Both the position numbers and the translations under genes were made by a program. This document shows positions 54,530 through 64,000 of a stretch of 64,000 bases of DNA, one piece after another. Origin of the DNA: Mytilinidion resinicola (lineage: Eukaryota; Ascomycota; Dothideomycetes; Mytilinidiales; Mytilinidiaceae); NCBI RefSeq assembly GCF_010093595.1, contig NW_022985447.1, forward strand, positions 411,218-475,217. The letters are read 5' to 3'. Every line of letters starts with the position of its first letter. Within the stretch, counting starts at the first letter, position 1. The notes beneath the pieces are model-generated. The model was not told where the DNA came from, ran no database searches, and saw nothing but the letters and a program-made list of their open reading frames with translations.

Positions 54530-57456
54530 GCGTGGATTATTACTTGCCCGCGGCAGGACAGACTGCACGAAGCCGCATCTGGCGCTCCGCTGCGTGACGG
54601 GAGAGGCTCTGGGGGGAGAGCAGCAGGTTCGAGGTTAGACAGGAATGGCGGCGTTGGCAGCGCTGGGGCACGATGGGCGGTCTGGAGGTTTATAGGGTCC
54701 CGGCGGCCCAAGTGCACGCATGGAGGAGCTCGATCGTCACCAGCTCGATCGCCACCACGCTGCGGACCACTGAACGGCAGAGCAGGCGGGCACGCTGCGG
54801 CGGACACTGAAGGATCCGGGCTGGGGTCGGGCTGCTGGGTTCTGGGAGCAAAGCCTCAGGGCGGACATCTGCGACACGCAATGGGGAGCGCTGGAAGCAG
54901 CCGAGGCGGGCAGCAAGCAAACAGCCTCGTCCACTGGAACGGCCCTGGAGACTCCACAGTCCTGGCGTGCTTGGCAGCTCACCCCAGAGACGGAGTGGGA
55001 CAGTGGATTGATATGGCGCCGGGACCGGGCAGGCAGGGCGCGGGGTGTCGCTCCAGACTGGCTGGCCGCGGTGGCTGGGAATGGTGTAGTGTGTGTAGAG
55101 GCAGGCGGGCAGAGAGGTCAGGATTGTGCGGGCTTTATCCTGCAACGGCTGCCCGCGAGCTAGCGACGGCGTGGGAGCGGCGTGCTGGAGGACGAGGAGC
55201 GCAAAGAGGCGGACTGCAAGGCAATGGATGGGGAGCACTGGCAAAGGAGGGATGGGCGACGCTGCAAGACATCGGCCGGCGAGCGTTGCAGGACGGCAGC
55301 GGCGAGGTGGTGCAGTGCCAGCGATGCTTTTCGTCGTGCCCGTCCAGACGAGAGAGGTGTCGCGGGATCAAACAGGGCCCAAAGCCTCTTGCGGCGCTGA
55401 GGTTTCGCAAGGTGCAAAGGGGGCGGGTAGGGCGACTGTTTCGAATCGACGGCGCTGCGGCACCAGCCAGCGGCGTCGAGGCGTATCACACTGGGCAACG
55501 ATCGCATAGATTGGCATGTAACTCCGGGCTCGCCAGCCCGTCCTGAGGTAGCATCGCCGGCCTCAGGCGCGGGGAGGGGATTCCACCGCGAGCCTGGCTC
55601 CAAGGGCGCGCGTAACGGCCCTGGAACTGCCGGGGGGAGTCGCCAGCCGCCACGGTGCGCAGAGTGCGCAGAGTGCGCAGAGTGCGCAGAGTGGCCGCTT
55701 CGCAGAGTGCGGCCGCGTGCCCGACCGCGATGATATGCTGCGCAGGGCGCTCTCGTGGTGGTGGCCATCGCGGTCGTGGTGCTGGGGGGACGGGGTCGCC
55801 CAACCAGGAATCGCTGCGATCTGCCCACCGTGGACTGGCTCCCGCTCGGCTGCGCGAATCACGGCCGTGGCCCAAGCCAGCCGGCTTCGGCTACGCTCCT
55901 CGGCGTCCGTTTCGGCACAAGCGCCCGAGTGCCCCAGGCCGTGTGGCGTGCGATGCGCTCAACACCATGCGTCTCTCGTCGACCCCGGCCGACCAACATC
56001 CTCACACTCGCCCTCAGCCACCGCGTCCCGGGTCTGCGGGCCCTGCAGCAACGGCCGCCATGCATCGCGAGATGCCTCCGAGGCGACAACCGCTCGACGA
56101 TGCCCCTGCGCTGCCTGCGGCCGTTCGTCCTCGATTTCACCGAGCGGCGGGCGATCTGCCGAGTGCGCTCCCTGCGCTGGCCGCCGCCGGCGCCGTCTGA
56201 CTGTCCTCAGTGCCTCGATGTGGCTGCCCTGGCCGTCCCCGCAATGCCATGTGCCATGTCTGTCCTGGGCGACGGGAGGCGGAACCGCAGTCCGGGCGAA
56301 TGCGACACATGGCTGCGGTTGAAGCACATTGTGGGAGCGGTCTGCTCAGAGCGGGCCATGGCGGAAGGCAGGTGGCCGGCAGCGACATCGTGTCATGCGA
56401 TATCTTCCTCAGCCAGATGGGGGAGGGGCCAGCATGGAAGCCCCGGCAGCGTCCACCACCGCCAGCTCCACCGCATTGGCGACTCGGTGATTCTGCACCG
56501 CAAGATGCAGAGAAGCTTAAACCACAACGCGGCAGCTCGTGCCGCGAATCTGCCCGTTTCAGCCGACTGGGGCGCCGCCGTGGCTGCAGTTCCCGAAGCG
56601 TCAACGGCGGGAGGCCGGAAATTTCGTCGACTGCCAATTTCCATCCTAAAGCAGACGGCTTCTGCAGCTCCCTGCCATCCCCGTCGTCGCCCAGATCCCC
56701 CATGCATGTGACACCGCTGAAGGGAGTGCGCTATTGAAAAGCAGCGCTGGGAGCGTGAGACGCTATGGAGGGCCGAACGCCCAGCTCGTGGGGTCTGCGG
56801 CCGTGCCAGGACTGTGCGCTCGCTGTGCAGCAGTCACCGTTGAGATTGTGCATTGCTTTTTGATTGCCCGATTGGGCGGTGAGCGGCGGGCGGCCGTTGT
56901 CGAATGATTTGCCGTGGACCGTGGAGTGCATCACAAGCGGCAGCTCAAGCGTGCGTCGAGTTAGCTCGCATTGGAAAGCCGGCTTGAGAGTCTGGGCAAT
57001 GGGATCGGAACTGTTTTCAACGGCGGCTGTGCGTGAAGTTTGGGGAATTGGTGGACCACATTGTGTACAGCTTGTCACTGTCCGTAGCGCTCAGGAGCGC
57101 GAGAAGAGATCCAGGCAGAGAACGCGCATCAATTGAACAGGTGAAAAGACGTACCTCGAAGCACCACACTCATGTTCCTTGGCTCTTCAGGGTGATGCAC
57201 GAATCTACGCGAGCCATTCCGCTTCCGCTTCCGCTTCACCACTTGAACCTCCCTCCGCCAATTCCTAGGTACACCACCGCCCACCTCCCTGCCTCTAATG
57301 CACTCGCATCTGTGCTCACCGCTGGCGCAGGGCTCGCGCTGAAGATCAGAGCACATCTCGACCGCAACCCTCCAACATCGCAATCCAGGCCCGCTTCCTC
57401 TGGCCTTGCGGCCGACGATCAGCGCCTTTGCCGCCACCCCTCGCAGCGTGACAGCC
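54530..57456. promoter_or_regulatory. Long GC-rich region upstream of the velvet gene
   Basis: About 2.9 kb with no convincing gene although long frames open on both strands, as expected for very GC-rich DNA. A 9-bp tandem repeat, gtgcgcaga, occurs four times at 55657-55692. The region likely carries a long 5' leader and promoter for the velvet gene and, at its right end, the promoter of the methyltransferase. That is inference from position. Confidence 0.5.
55657..55692. repeat. 9-bp tandem repeat (gtgcgcaga) x4
   Basis: Four perfect copies in the leader/intergenic DNA of the velvet gene. Confidence 0.9.
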
Positions 57457-58458
57457 ATGACAGCCGTGGGCAACTATCACCGTGAGTGGCGCATGTTCTC
57501 TGCATCGCGCAATATCACAGGCAGCATGTGTGCGCTCGCCCGCCGCTGCTGGGTGGTCCCGGTCGCGTCCATCGCTGACAATGCCATCAGGATATCAGGG
57601 TGCTGCGCGACACGTCCCAGACGCCGCGCCTTCACCGCACATCAAAGAACGCCGCTTGGCTGTCCTCGACGGCCTGATCCCGGGCCTCTTCGCGGATGGT
57701 TCAGCGGTGCTCGATGTCGGCTGCAACGCTGGCGCTGTCACAGTCCAACTTGGTAAGCTTGCAGGGACCCCCTTGCTAATATGCAAGCGATTAAGGTTTT
57801 GACTTTCTGATATTGTCCTCCAGCCCACTTCTATGACACTGGCTCCGTAACGGGCGTGGATGTCGACCCTCAGCTGATTGAAGACGCCGGCATTTATTGC
57901 GCATTCCAATCCTCACGCATTCGGCCCGCCACCGCGGACAGTCCCAGACAGATCAACTACTTCCCCATTTCAGCCATTCACGACGTCGGCCCGCGCATTC
58001 CCCCCCTTCCTGCTACCGACGAGGATAGCGGTTCTGACGCCGGCGCTGGCTCTCCACTTTCTGAGGCCACACCTGATCTGCAAACTGTCCAGTTCATCTG
58101 CGAGGACTGGGTAATATCGCAAAACCCCAAGACGTCAGGTCCATATGACGTTATCCTCGCGCTGAGCGTCGTCAAGTGGATCCACCTCAAACATTTGGAT
58201 GCAGGGCTGGAGGCCTTCTTCCGCAAGTGCGCTTCTTCGCTGAAGGAAGGTGGCTACTTCGTTATCGAGGTACAGTCTTGGAACTCGTATTTGACCGCCA
58301 TCGCGCCGGGCAAGACGCCTCATTTCAAGAATGCTCTAGACCAGCTCAAACATCGACCTGAAACGTCCTACACCGAGCTGCTGGAACAGAACAAACTTGT
58401 TCATGTTGCAACGTCCGAGGAACTGCCGCGCCGGATAAGCGTGTACCGCAAGGCCTGA
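57457..58458 (+). CDS. Bin3-type SAM-dependent methyltransferase (MePCE-like)
   Basis: Exons 57457-57481, 57591-57752 and 57824-58458 give 273 aa. Introns are 109 and 71 nt, with phases agreeing (GTGAGT and GTAAGC donors). Exon 1 encodes only MTAVGNYH plus one base, matching the GNY/FxxYY start of the family. Motif I is VLDVGCNAGAVTVQLA, then GVDVDPQLI. The Bin3 signature is YDVILALSVVKWIHLKHLDAGLEAFFRKC, with GGYFVIEVQSWNSY after it. Animal and fission-yeast homologues (MePCE, Bmc1/Bin3) methylate the 5' gamma-phosphate of small nuclear RNAs (7SK, U6) or associate with telomerase. The RNA substrate here is unknown. Confidence 0.86.
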
Positions 58459-61400
58459 AGATTTGCGGGGTGACCTGATCTCCGAGCGGGGATTATTTCG
58501 ACATTAGGCTCGTGCCGGTGCTCAGTTCCAGAGGTGGCCGTGCAGTTCATCCACTGCTTTGGCATTTCCCTGGCGTTCTCCGACCAATCAGTAATTCTGA
58601 ACGTGGCATAGGTCTGTTTTCTTCCCTTTTGACTAGTATCTTGCCCTGCTTTTGCGGCACTTAAGTTCGGTTCAAACGTTGCACACCGACTCATTGCTGA
58701 AACATTCAGGGCGCTCCTCGGGTATGTGCAGAGCGCTCCAGTCTTCCTCCTTACTTTCCCCACCTCTCGACCAGGCACTGGATCCCTATATAACACTAAA
58801 AGTGATCCGAGAATCCCAATTCAACCAACTCGTCGTGTTTTTTATTGTTGCCGGGTCTTCACGTCTTACATCTTAGTTATTTGCTCATTCCGCAGCGTTT
58901 TGATTGGATCCTTTCCCAAGGCACCGCGCCGTGCAACTGACGCCAGAAAACTGACCACAAGACCGGAAGTTCAGTTACCAGTCATATTGAAGCTACCGCT
59001 TTCATAGGCTACAAGAAGCCTCTTCTGAAAGCCAGTGAGTTGGTTACCCAAGCGCTGACCGGGACAAAGGGAGATCCGAAGGATGAATGAGCTCGACTGA
59101 GGCCGCTCTGAACTCATCATTGCTCCCAATAGCGATCTGCTCAGTCTCGTCTCCAGAGTAATTGCACCTCCACCAATCGTTCGATGCTGCTCGTCCACCG
59201 TGTGACTGGCTGATAATCATACGTTGTCGGCGTGTAAACAGACCGAAGGTTGAGCGCCAGGAACCTCCCATTCCGGGTCCACCTCTCTATCACTGTCTGA
59301 GGTGGCCTAGCGAGCTTACTAGTGGTTCAACATGAGAGCATTTGGATGTTCATACTCCATTAGCGTACCACAAGCAACGGTACAAGAATTCACGTAGATC
59401 TATGACTTACCACAGGATGAGGAGTAGAGCACGTCACGTGCCCATGCAGAATCACAAATCCAAACGCGTTCTGATTTGCTACTCGAGGCCAGCTTTGATT
59501 GTAAGATTTAGCTGACCCTCCCAATAAGCCAGCTTGGAGCTTGTGCAATTCTTCGGCGGTTAATGCAAAGATCCGCTGTCACGAGGACCCAGAGCCAAAC
59601 TTTGAGATCCCGAATACTGTCCGTCGTCGGACGACCTGCTTTTAGCTCGCAAACGTCATCAATCGCAACCGGCAGACTTTCCTGGATGAAAACACCGGCT
59701 TTCGGTTGATGCGTCTTCCGGCTTATCGGAAAGACCTCCATATCCAGATACGCGGTATCGAGCTTAGTGCTGTTCCACACATTGTCACGAGACCATCTCG
59801 GAGCATTTCATGCTCATCGGGAGTCCAGAATTTCATATGCAGGGCCTTGGAAAGACTTCCATTAACGCCTGCAGATTCGGCTTTTCTTTCTCTTTGGGGT
59901 GACAGCAGAGGGCAAACATAGCTTTCAACGCGTGAAACGGTCCACGGTAAAGCTTTCCGATCATCAGCTGACAGTCTCATTCTCATTATCTGATAGACCA
60001 GCTTTTACCAAAAACCATTTACTTTCGTCTAGCTCAAGTCTCATATATCTATCACCTTTACCCCCCTGCACGGATATCTGGCATACTAACGAATAGTATT
60101 GAATGATAAGAGCCGCTCTGATCTAAGAATGAAGGGATTGGGCCGTTTGCATAGAGGCTGATAGACGCCAAACGCCGGCCTAGCGATTGCGGAATTCTTA
60201 GTTCCATCCCTAGCGTTCGAGAGAAAGAGACGAAATCGAGTGCCTCTCAACTCAACTAAGAAACACGACGATGGAAGCGGCCCCCATAGAAGGACGCAAT
60301 GTCAACTTCAGAACAAAATACAACGATTTGTTATCCGCTTACCGCTCGAACCTCGGGAATCACATGACAAATCCTCGTATACATTATCTCGTGCAGTACG
60401 GAGTACCTACTTACCACCTATTCTTGGGTAATCCTACCCTAAGCGACTAAAACTCTCATAGGAAGACCACACTGTGCTCGGTACGGTAACGTCATAATCG
60501 GGTGTTCTCTTTCCGGCCGCAAGCCCCTGCAATCAGGTGGTTTCTCGTTACTATCGCACTACACTACTGCAATGCGAGACTTCAGCATCGCATCTGCAAA
60601 ACATTCTTATCGACGTCGCTTTGTCCATAGAAGGTGACCATAGCCGCATCGCTCTATCTTTCTATTGTTCTAAAGAACATTCCTCCCAACCACATACGGG
60701 CCCTCGACCCGATAGCTTGACAAGGCTTTGGCACCCGACAAACATCCAGACCCACAGCCGAGCTGAACCCCTCCACGCAGCACACGTGCAACCTCCCACA
60801 GAACGGCTGCTTGCACGTGGGGTTGAGTTGTCGGTCTGACGAGTTGGGATTGCGGCGGGTGGGACGAGTGAGGTGGGTAGCCCTGTCCGAGCCCGAGGCA
60901 ATACCAAACACCAACTCAGCACCCGGAGGCTCGGTGTCGTACTTGAAGAGTCGGATTACAGATGGTGGCGGTGTGGACAGACTACGATCCGGTACGCTAC
61001 GCGGGAAGTGAGCGGGATTGAAGTGAACGGGTGGTCAAGGCCTGGGTCTGGCGACCAGTTTCCCTCGGCCTGGGATCCCTCGATCAGCAGTGGAGGGGGG
61101 ACCTTGTGCGCGCTGAAAGCGTAGGGCACGAGACTCACGAATGAGTGTGCTGGCCGGGGATCTGAACCGGACCTACGCCCACCTAATTGTAACAGTGTAA
61201 TGGGGAAAAGGGAAAGACCTTGCTTCACTTATCTTCTGAGCAGAAGCACAAGGGAATACTTGCAAGACACCAAAAGGAGTGACGCGACAACCAGCGAGAT
61301 TGGCAATGGATACCCAGAGTAAAAGAGCATGAGCCGGAGCAAGAAAGCGTCTCGTGATGGACGACAGAGCATCCGTTTTCTTGTTTTCTTCATCAGCAAG

Positions 61401-63784
61401 CAAGGAAGAAAGATCAATTAGGAAAAGCCGATGCTCTGCGCTGGAAATCCCACGTTCCACAGCATCACTGGGCCCCGCATATATCCATCTCGTGCCTGCA
61501 TTTACTGGCACCAGAGAACAAATATAGCCGTACCATTGCCTTTTTTCCCTCAGGACCCCCCCCAAATACGCATCATGCAATTGAATCCATGCCAATGCCC
61601 CCTTCTTGATAAGCCCGCCTTGTCCGACTCCACTGCCAACAGACCTGGCGTGCCCTGAATGGCCTTCGCCCGCGTGGGCCCATGTCGCCGCCGATGCTGC
61701 AGGTCGCACGATGCGGCCGCCAACGTGGGAAAGGGGAAGTTGGAAAACCCGCCCATTCTGTGGATCCAAGTTGCTGTCCCGAGCGCTCGGACAAGGGGCG
61801 CTTCTACAAGGCTTTCCGATGGGTAACTAAAAAGAAAAAGAAAAAGAAAAAGAAAAAAAAGAAAGTGAAATGCAGGAAGCAGGAAGCCAGCAGATCAGGC
61901 CCGCCGCCCAGCCAGGGGCGGTTCCGACGTGCTACAGGACCGGCGAGTTACACATGCAATAATGCATTTTCTGGTGCTTGCTGCCAGGTCCACTCCTCCC
62001 AGCGTTTCTTGGTAGGAAGGGCGGAAATAGGGGGTCCCATCTATGTACTAGACTATTATTGCAATATCAACCACTCTACACTCGCCTAATCCTAGGCGGG
62101 GCATACTTTCCCACCCAACACCGCCAATCCGCTGGATAGGTAGTTAAGAGAAAGGCTCAGCACGCATGGCCAGCGCATCTCAGCCCTAGCGCGCCGGCCC
62201 GCCTCCAGCGGCTATCGCAGAGATGCGCTGACGCGCTGTGGGAGCCAGTAGAAGGGCACAGCGGCTTCGGCGTGGTGTGGTTCCAGCTGGCAGAGGAAAC
62301 GCGGCGGACCGCCCCCCTTGCTGCGGCTGCAGAACATTCCGCGCCTCTGGCTCTCGTCTCATGCGACAGGCGAAAAGCCGCAAAAACAGCTGGCCGATTC
62401 GGGTGCACTGCACGACATTTTGGCGATGGGCGGCCGCGCTGGCAGCTGCAGCTGGCTGGAAAGTTGGATGGGCAGGGCGGCAGGGCTGATGGCGGGCGCC
62501 GTTGCGGGCTGCCACGTAGCGGGCGCGCGGGCTGATTTGCAGGCGCGAGATGGGGGTTTTGAGGTGGATGTGGATGCAGTTGTGAGGGCATGGTGGGTAT
62601 GGTGAGGGAGGCCGTATTTCGGATGGGGTTGTTTTATTCCAAATGTGCTTGCGGTGGGACGGTTTAGGGGGCTTGGAGGGAGACTGAGTAATGATTAGGA
62701 CAATTCGAGCGAGATGACTTTCGAGATGTCCTAGATCAAGTCAGCTGGGAGGCCGGCATAGTTATTCGTAGGTGTGTAAGTGGTATGTGTGTGCCTTTGT
62801 AAGAGGAGTGTAGTCGAAGGATGATTCTGGCTCTCCTGCCAGCATGTTACCCCTTTTCCACCTCCCTCCACGCCACGACATGCAGCATCCCAATTGTTCC
62901 CATTCATGGATGCGCCCAGCCCCGCGTATACTGCATGCCGCTAGCCCACTCACATGCCGGCGCTCTGCATGCCCAGTGCGGGCCCCTTTACCAGGCCCCC
63001 AGCTGCTTCGACGACGACACCACCCTGGGGACGCTCTCTGCCATCGCACGCAAGACCCATGATGCCCGCCCGCCGCGACAGACACGCCCCCGACAACCAA
63101 CACTCGAAAACGCACCATGGCAGCCAGCGCGCCGCCTTGCTCCGGGCAGGTGGCGGCATCGACTCAGCTCGCAAGGAGCCGTGGCCGTCGCACTAGCCAA
63201 GTATCGGGAGAAGCCCAATATTTATATCCACGCCTCCGGACGACGCTGCGTTGCCACCGCTGCGTAACAAGACGACGACGACAAACCAACCCGCCTGAAC
63301 CTCGTTTAGAGTCAGCATCTGCTGCCAATTGACGCCGCAAGCCCCATTGCCAGCCGGAGCGCCTCCGTCACGTCCCAGCCAGCCACCACTCCGACGCGAC
63401 TGCTGACCCTCCTCGACATCGCCGCAATCCACGAGGCGATCACGGCGCTTGTGCCGCTCACCAGATCGCGGGGCCGATCGGGCATTTGGACGTTGCAATT
63501 TCTCAACCCTCCTGCCGCCGTCAGCTTACATCTGGCCCCCGGCTCCAGCGCATCGAGGAAGCGAATGACCTGCTACTGCCCGTCGCACACGCCCGAGTAG
63601 ACGCCCACACGCAGGACCAAGGGACCAGCAAGGGCGGGGTATACATACGCTGAACGGCACACTCCCCCAAGCAGTGCCAGACGACGACGACGCGGCCAGA
63701 CGAGCGCCCTCCCCCAGATCGCCCGAGCCGCGACGATCCTCCCGGACCCTCCCCTCCCTCTCGCGGACCGCATCGAGAGGCACC
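58459..63784. other. 5.3-kb stretch with no supportable gene
   Basis: Contains short frames only. The longest, 61173-61769 on the minus strand, lacks motifs and start context. Possible decayed coding lies at 59508-59986 (minus), where two frames abut (KFWTPDEHEMLRDGLVT and LDTAYLDMEVFPISRKT) but no family is recognised. 61828-61868 is a purine tract of (aaaaag)n type. The right kilobase is C-rich and leads into the DUF1349 gene. Confidence 0.5.
61828..61868 (+). repeat. Polypurine (aaaaag)n tract
   Basis: Simple repeat of A5G units, about 40 bp, in the gene-free stretch. Confidence 0.85.
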
Positions 63785-64000
63785 ATGCCGCCCGACAGCT
63801 CCTCCTTCACGGCCCTCAATGTCCCCGCCCACCAGGTGCCCGAGTGGATGGGCTCCTTCACCCTCGCCGCGCCGCCGAACACTGATCTCTGGCGCAAGCC
63901 CCCCAGCCGCGACACGTCAACCGCCCCGATCCTCTACACCGCATTACGCAGTCCCTTCATCGCCGCCGAAGTCACCGTGAACGCTGACTGGGAGCTGGAG
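63785..64000 (+). CDS. DUF1349-family protein (concanavalin A-like), 5' part only
   Basis: An ATG at 63785 opens 72 codons to the window edge: MPPDSSSFTALNVPAHQVPEW, then MGSFTLAAPPNTDLWRKPPS and SPFIAAEVTVNADWELE. LxxPPxTDxWRKPPS followed by a beta-rich VTVxADW strand is the usual start of fungal DUF1349 proteins (yeast 'regulation of enolase 1'-like). Likely a cytosolic beta-sandwich protein of unclear role. The rest lies outside the window. An intron within these 216 bases is not indicated. Confidence 0.75.
   Translation, partial: MPPDSSSFTALNVPAHQVPEWMGSFTLAAPPNTDLWRKPPSRDTSTAPILYTALRSPFIAAEVTVNADWELE

Noticed and set aside
54449..55546. 365-aa plus-strand frame opposite the velvet gene start
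   Set aside because: Very GC-rich DNA, biased composition (G, R, A), no domain, overlaps the velvet gene's first exon on the other strand.
55755..56711. 318-aa and neighbouring long frames in the GC-rich leader
   Set aside because: Frames open on several strands at once, as expected for GC-rich non-coding DNA; no motif or start context.
61130..61190. Possible tRNA (GGTTCAGATCC on the minus strand)
   Set aside because: The B-box-like word is imperfect and no pairing acceptor stem or A-box lies at the right distance.
61173..61769. 198-aa minus-strand frame
   Set aside because: No recognisable domain, odd composition, no splice signals or conserved start.
1..64000. CRISPR arrays, operons, ribosome-binding sites, rRNA genes
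   Set aside because: The window is fungal; no such arrays or rRNA-like sequence were seen, and bacterial-style signals do not apply.

Overview
The window is nuclear DNA of a filamentous ascomycete (Pezizomycotina). The genes carry many short introns (about 45-60 nt, GT-AG, CTNAC-type branch sites). Protein families include a Zn2Cys6 regulator, a velvet factor, a patatin/NB-ARC/TPR receptor, F-box-like proteins and Tad-like LINE fragments. Many broken frames carry only nonsense changes explicable as C-to-T or G-to-A, the pattern expected of repeat-induced point mutation (RIP) or CpG/CpA decay. No database search was possible; exon joins were read by eye from splice signals, reading-frame phase and remembered family conservation.

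Left part (1-7.4 kb): two divergently oriented copies of one LINE family (1-520 minus, about 5.86-7.37 kb plus) bracket a RIP-damaged Tc1/mariner-type element with 43-bp inverted repeats and TA flanks (682-2043), and an apparently intact 1043-aa patatin/NB-ARC/TPR NLR-like gene (2220-5492). Then come a quiet stretch, a four-span membrane protein (9012-9737), an orphan protein (9946-10779) and a protoglobin (11098-12200).

Middle (14-34 kb): an F-box-like pseudogene with three decayed copies of its last exon (14.86-16.94 kb); a small metabolic group of Zn2Cys6 regulator (17261-19470), nitrilase (19697-20773) and divergent MFS transporter (21527-23301); a carboxylesterase pseudogene; an intact AAAP amino-acid transporter (26870-28792); two decayed genes of unknown function (30211-33649); and a degenerate minisatellite near 34 kb.

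34.8-40.8 kb holds four same-strand paralogues of one unrecognised family. The two right-hand copies look intact and have a conserved Cys/His-rich region; the two left-hand copies carry stops. Next come an F-box/2EXR-like gene, an SDR, and an F-box gene with an apparent frameshift.

The right part is conserved housekeeping and regulation: an ORF of uncertain start, a YSA1-type Nudix hydrolase (48961-50008), CTP synthase (50464-52492), a VelC-like velvet factor (53024-54529) with about 2.9 kb of GC-rich leader/intergenic DNA, a Bin3-type methyltransferase (57457-58458), a 5.3-kb stretch with no supportable gene, and the 5' end of a DUF1349-type gene running off the right edge. The most notable observations are the four-copy Cys-rich family, an apparent AT-AC (non-GT-AG) intron needed to keep the CTP synthase frame, the NLR-like gene with exact 126-bp repeats between transposons, and the nitrilase/transporter/regulator group.
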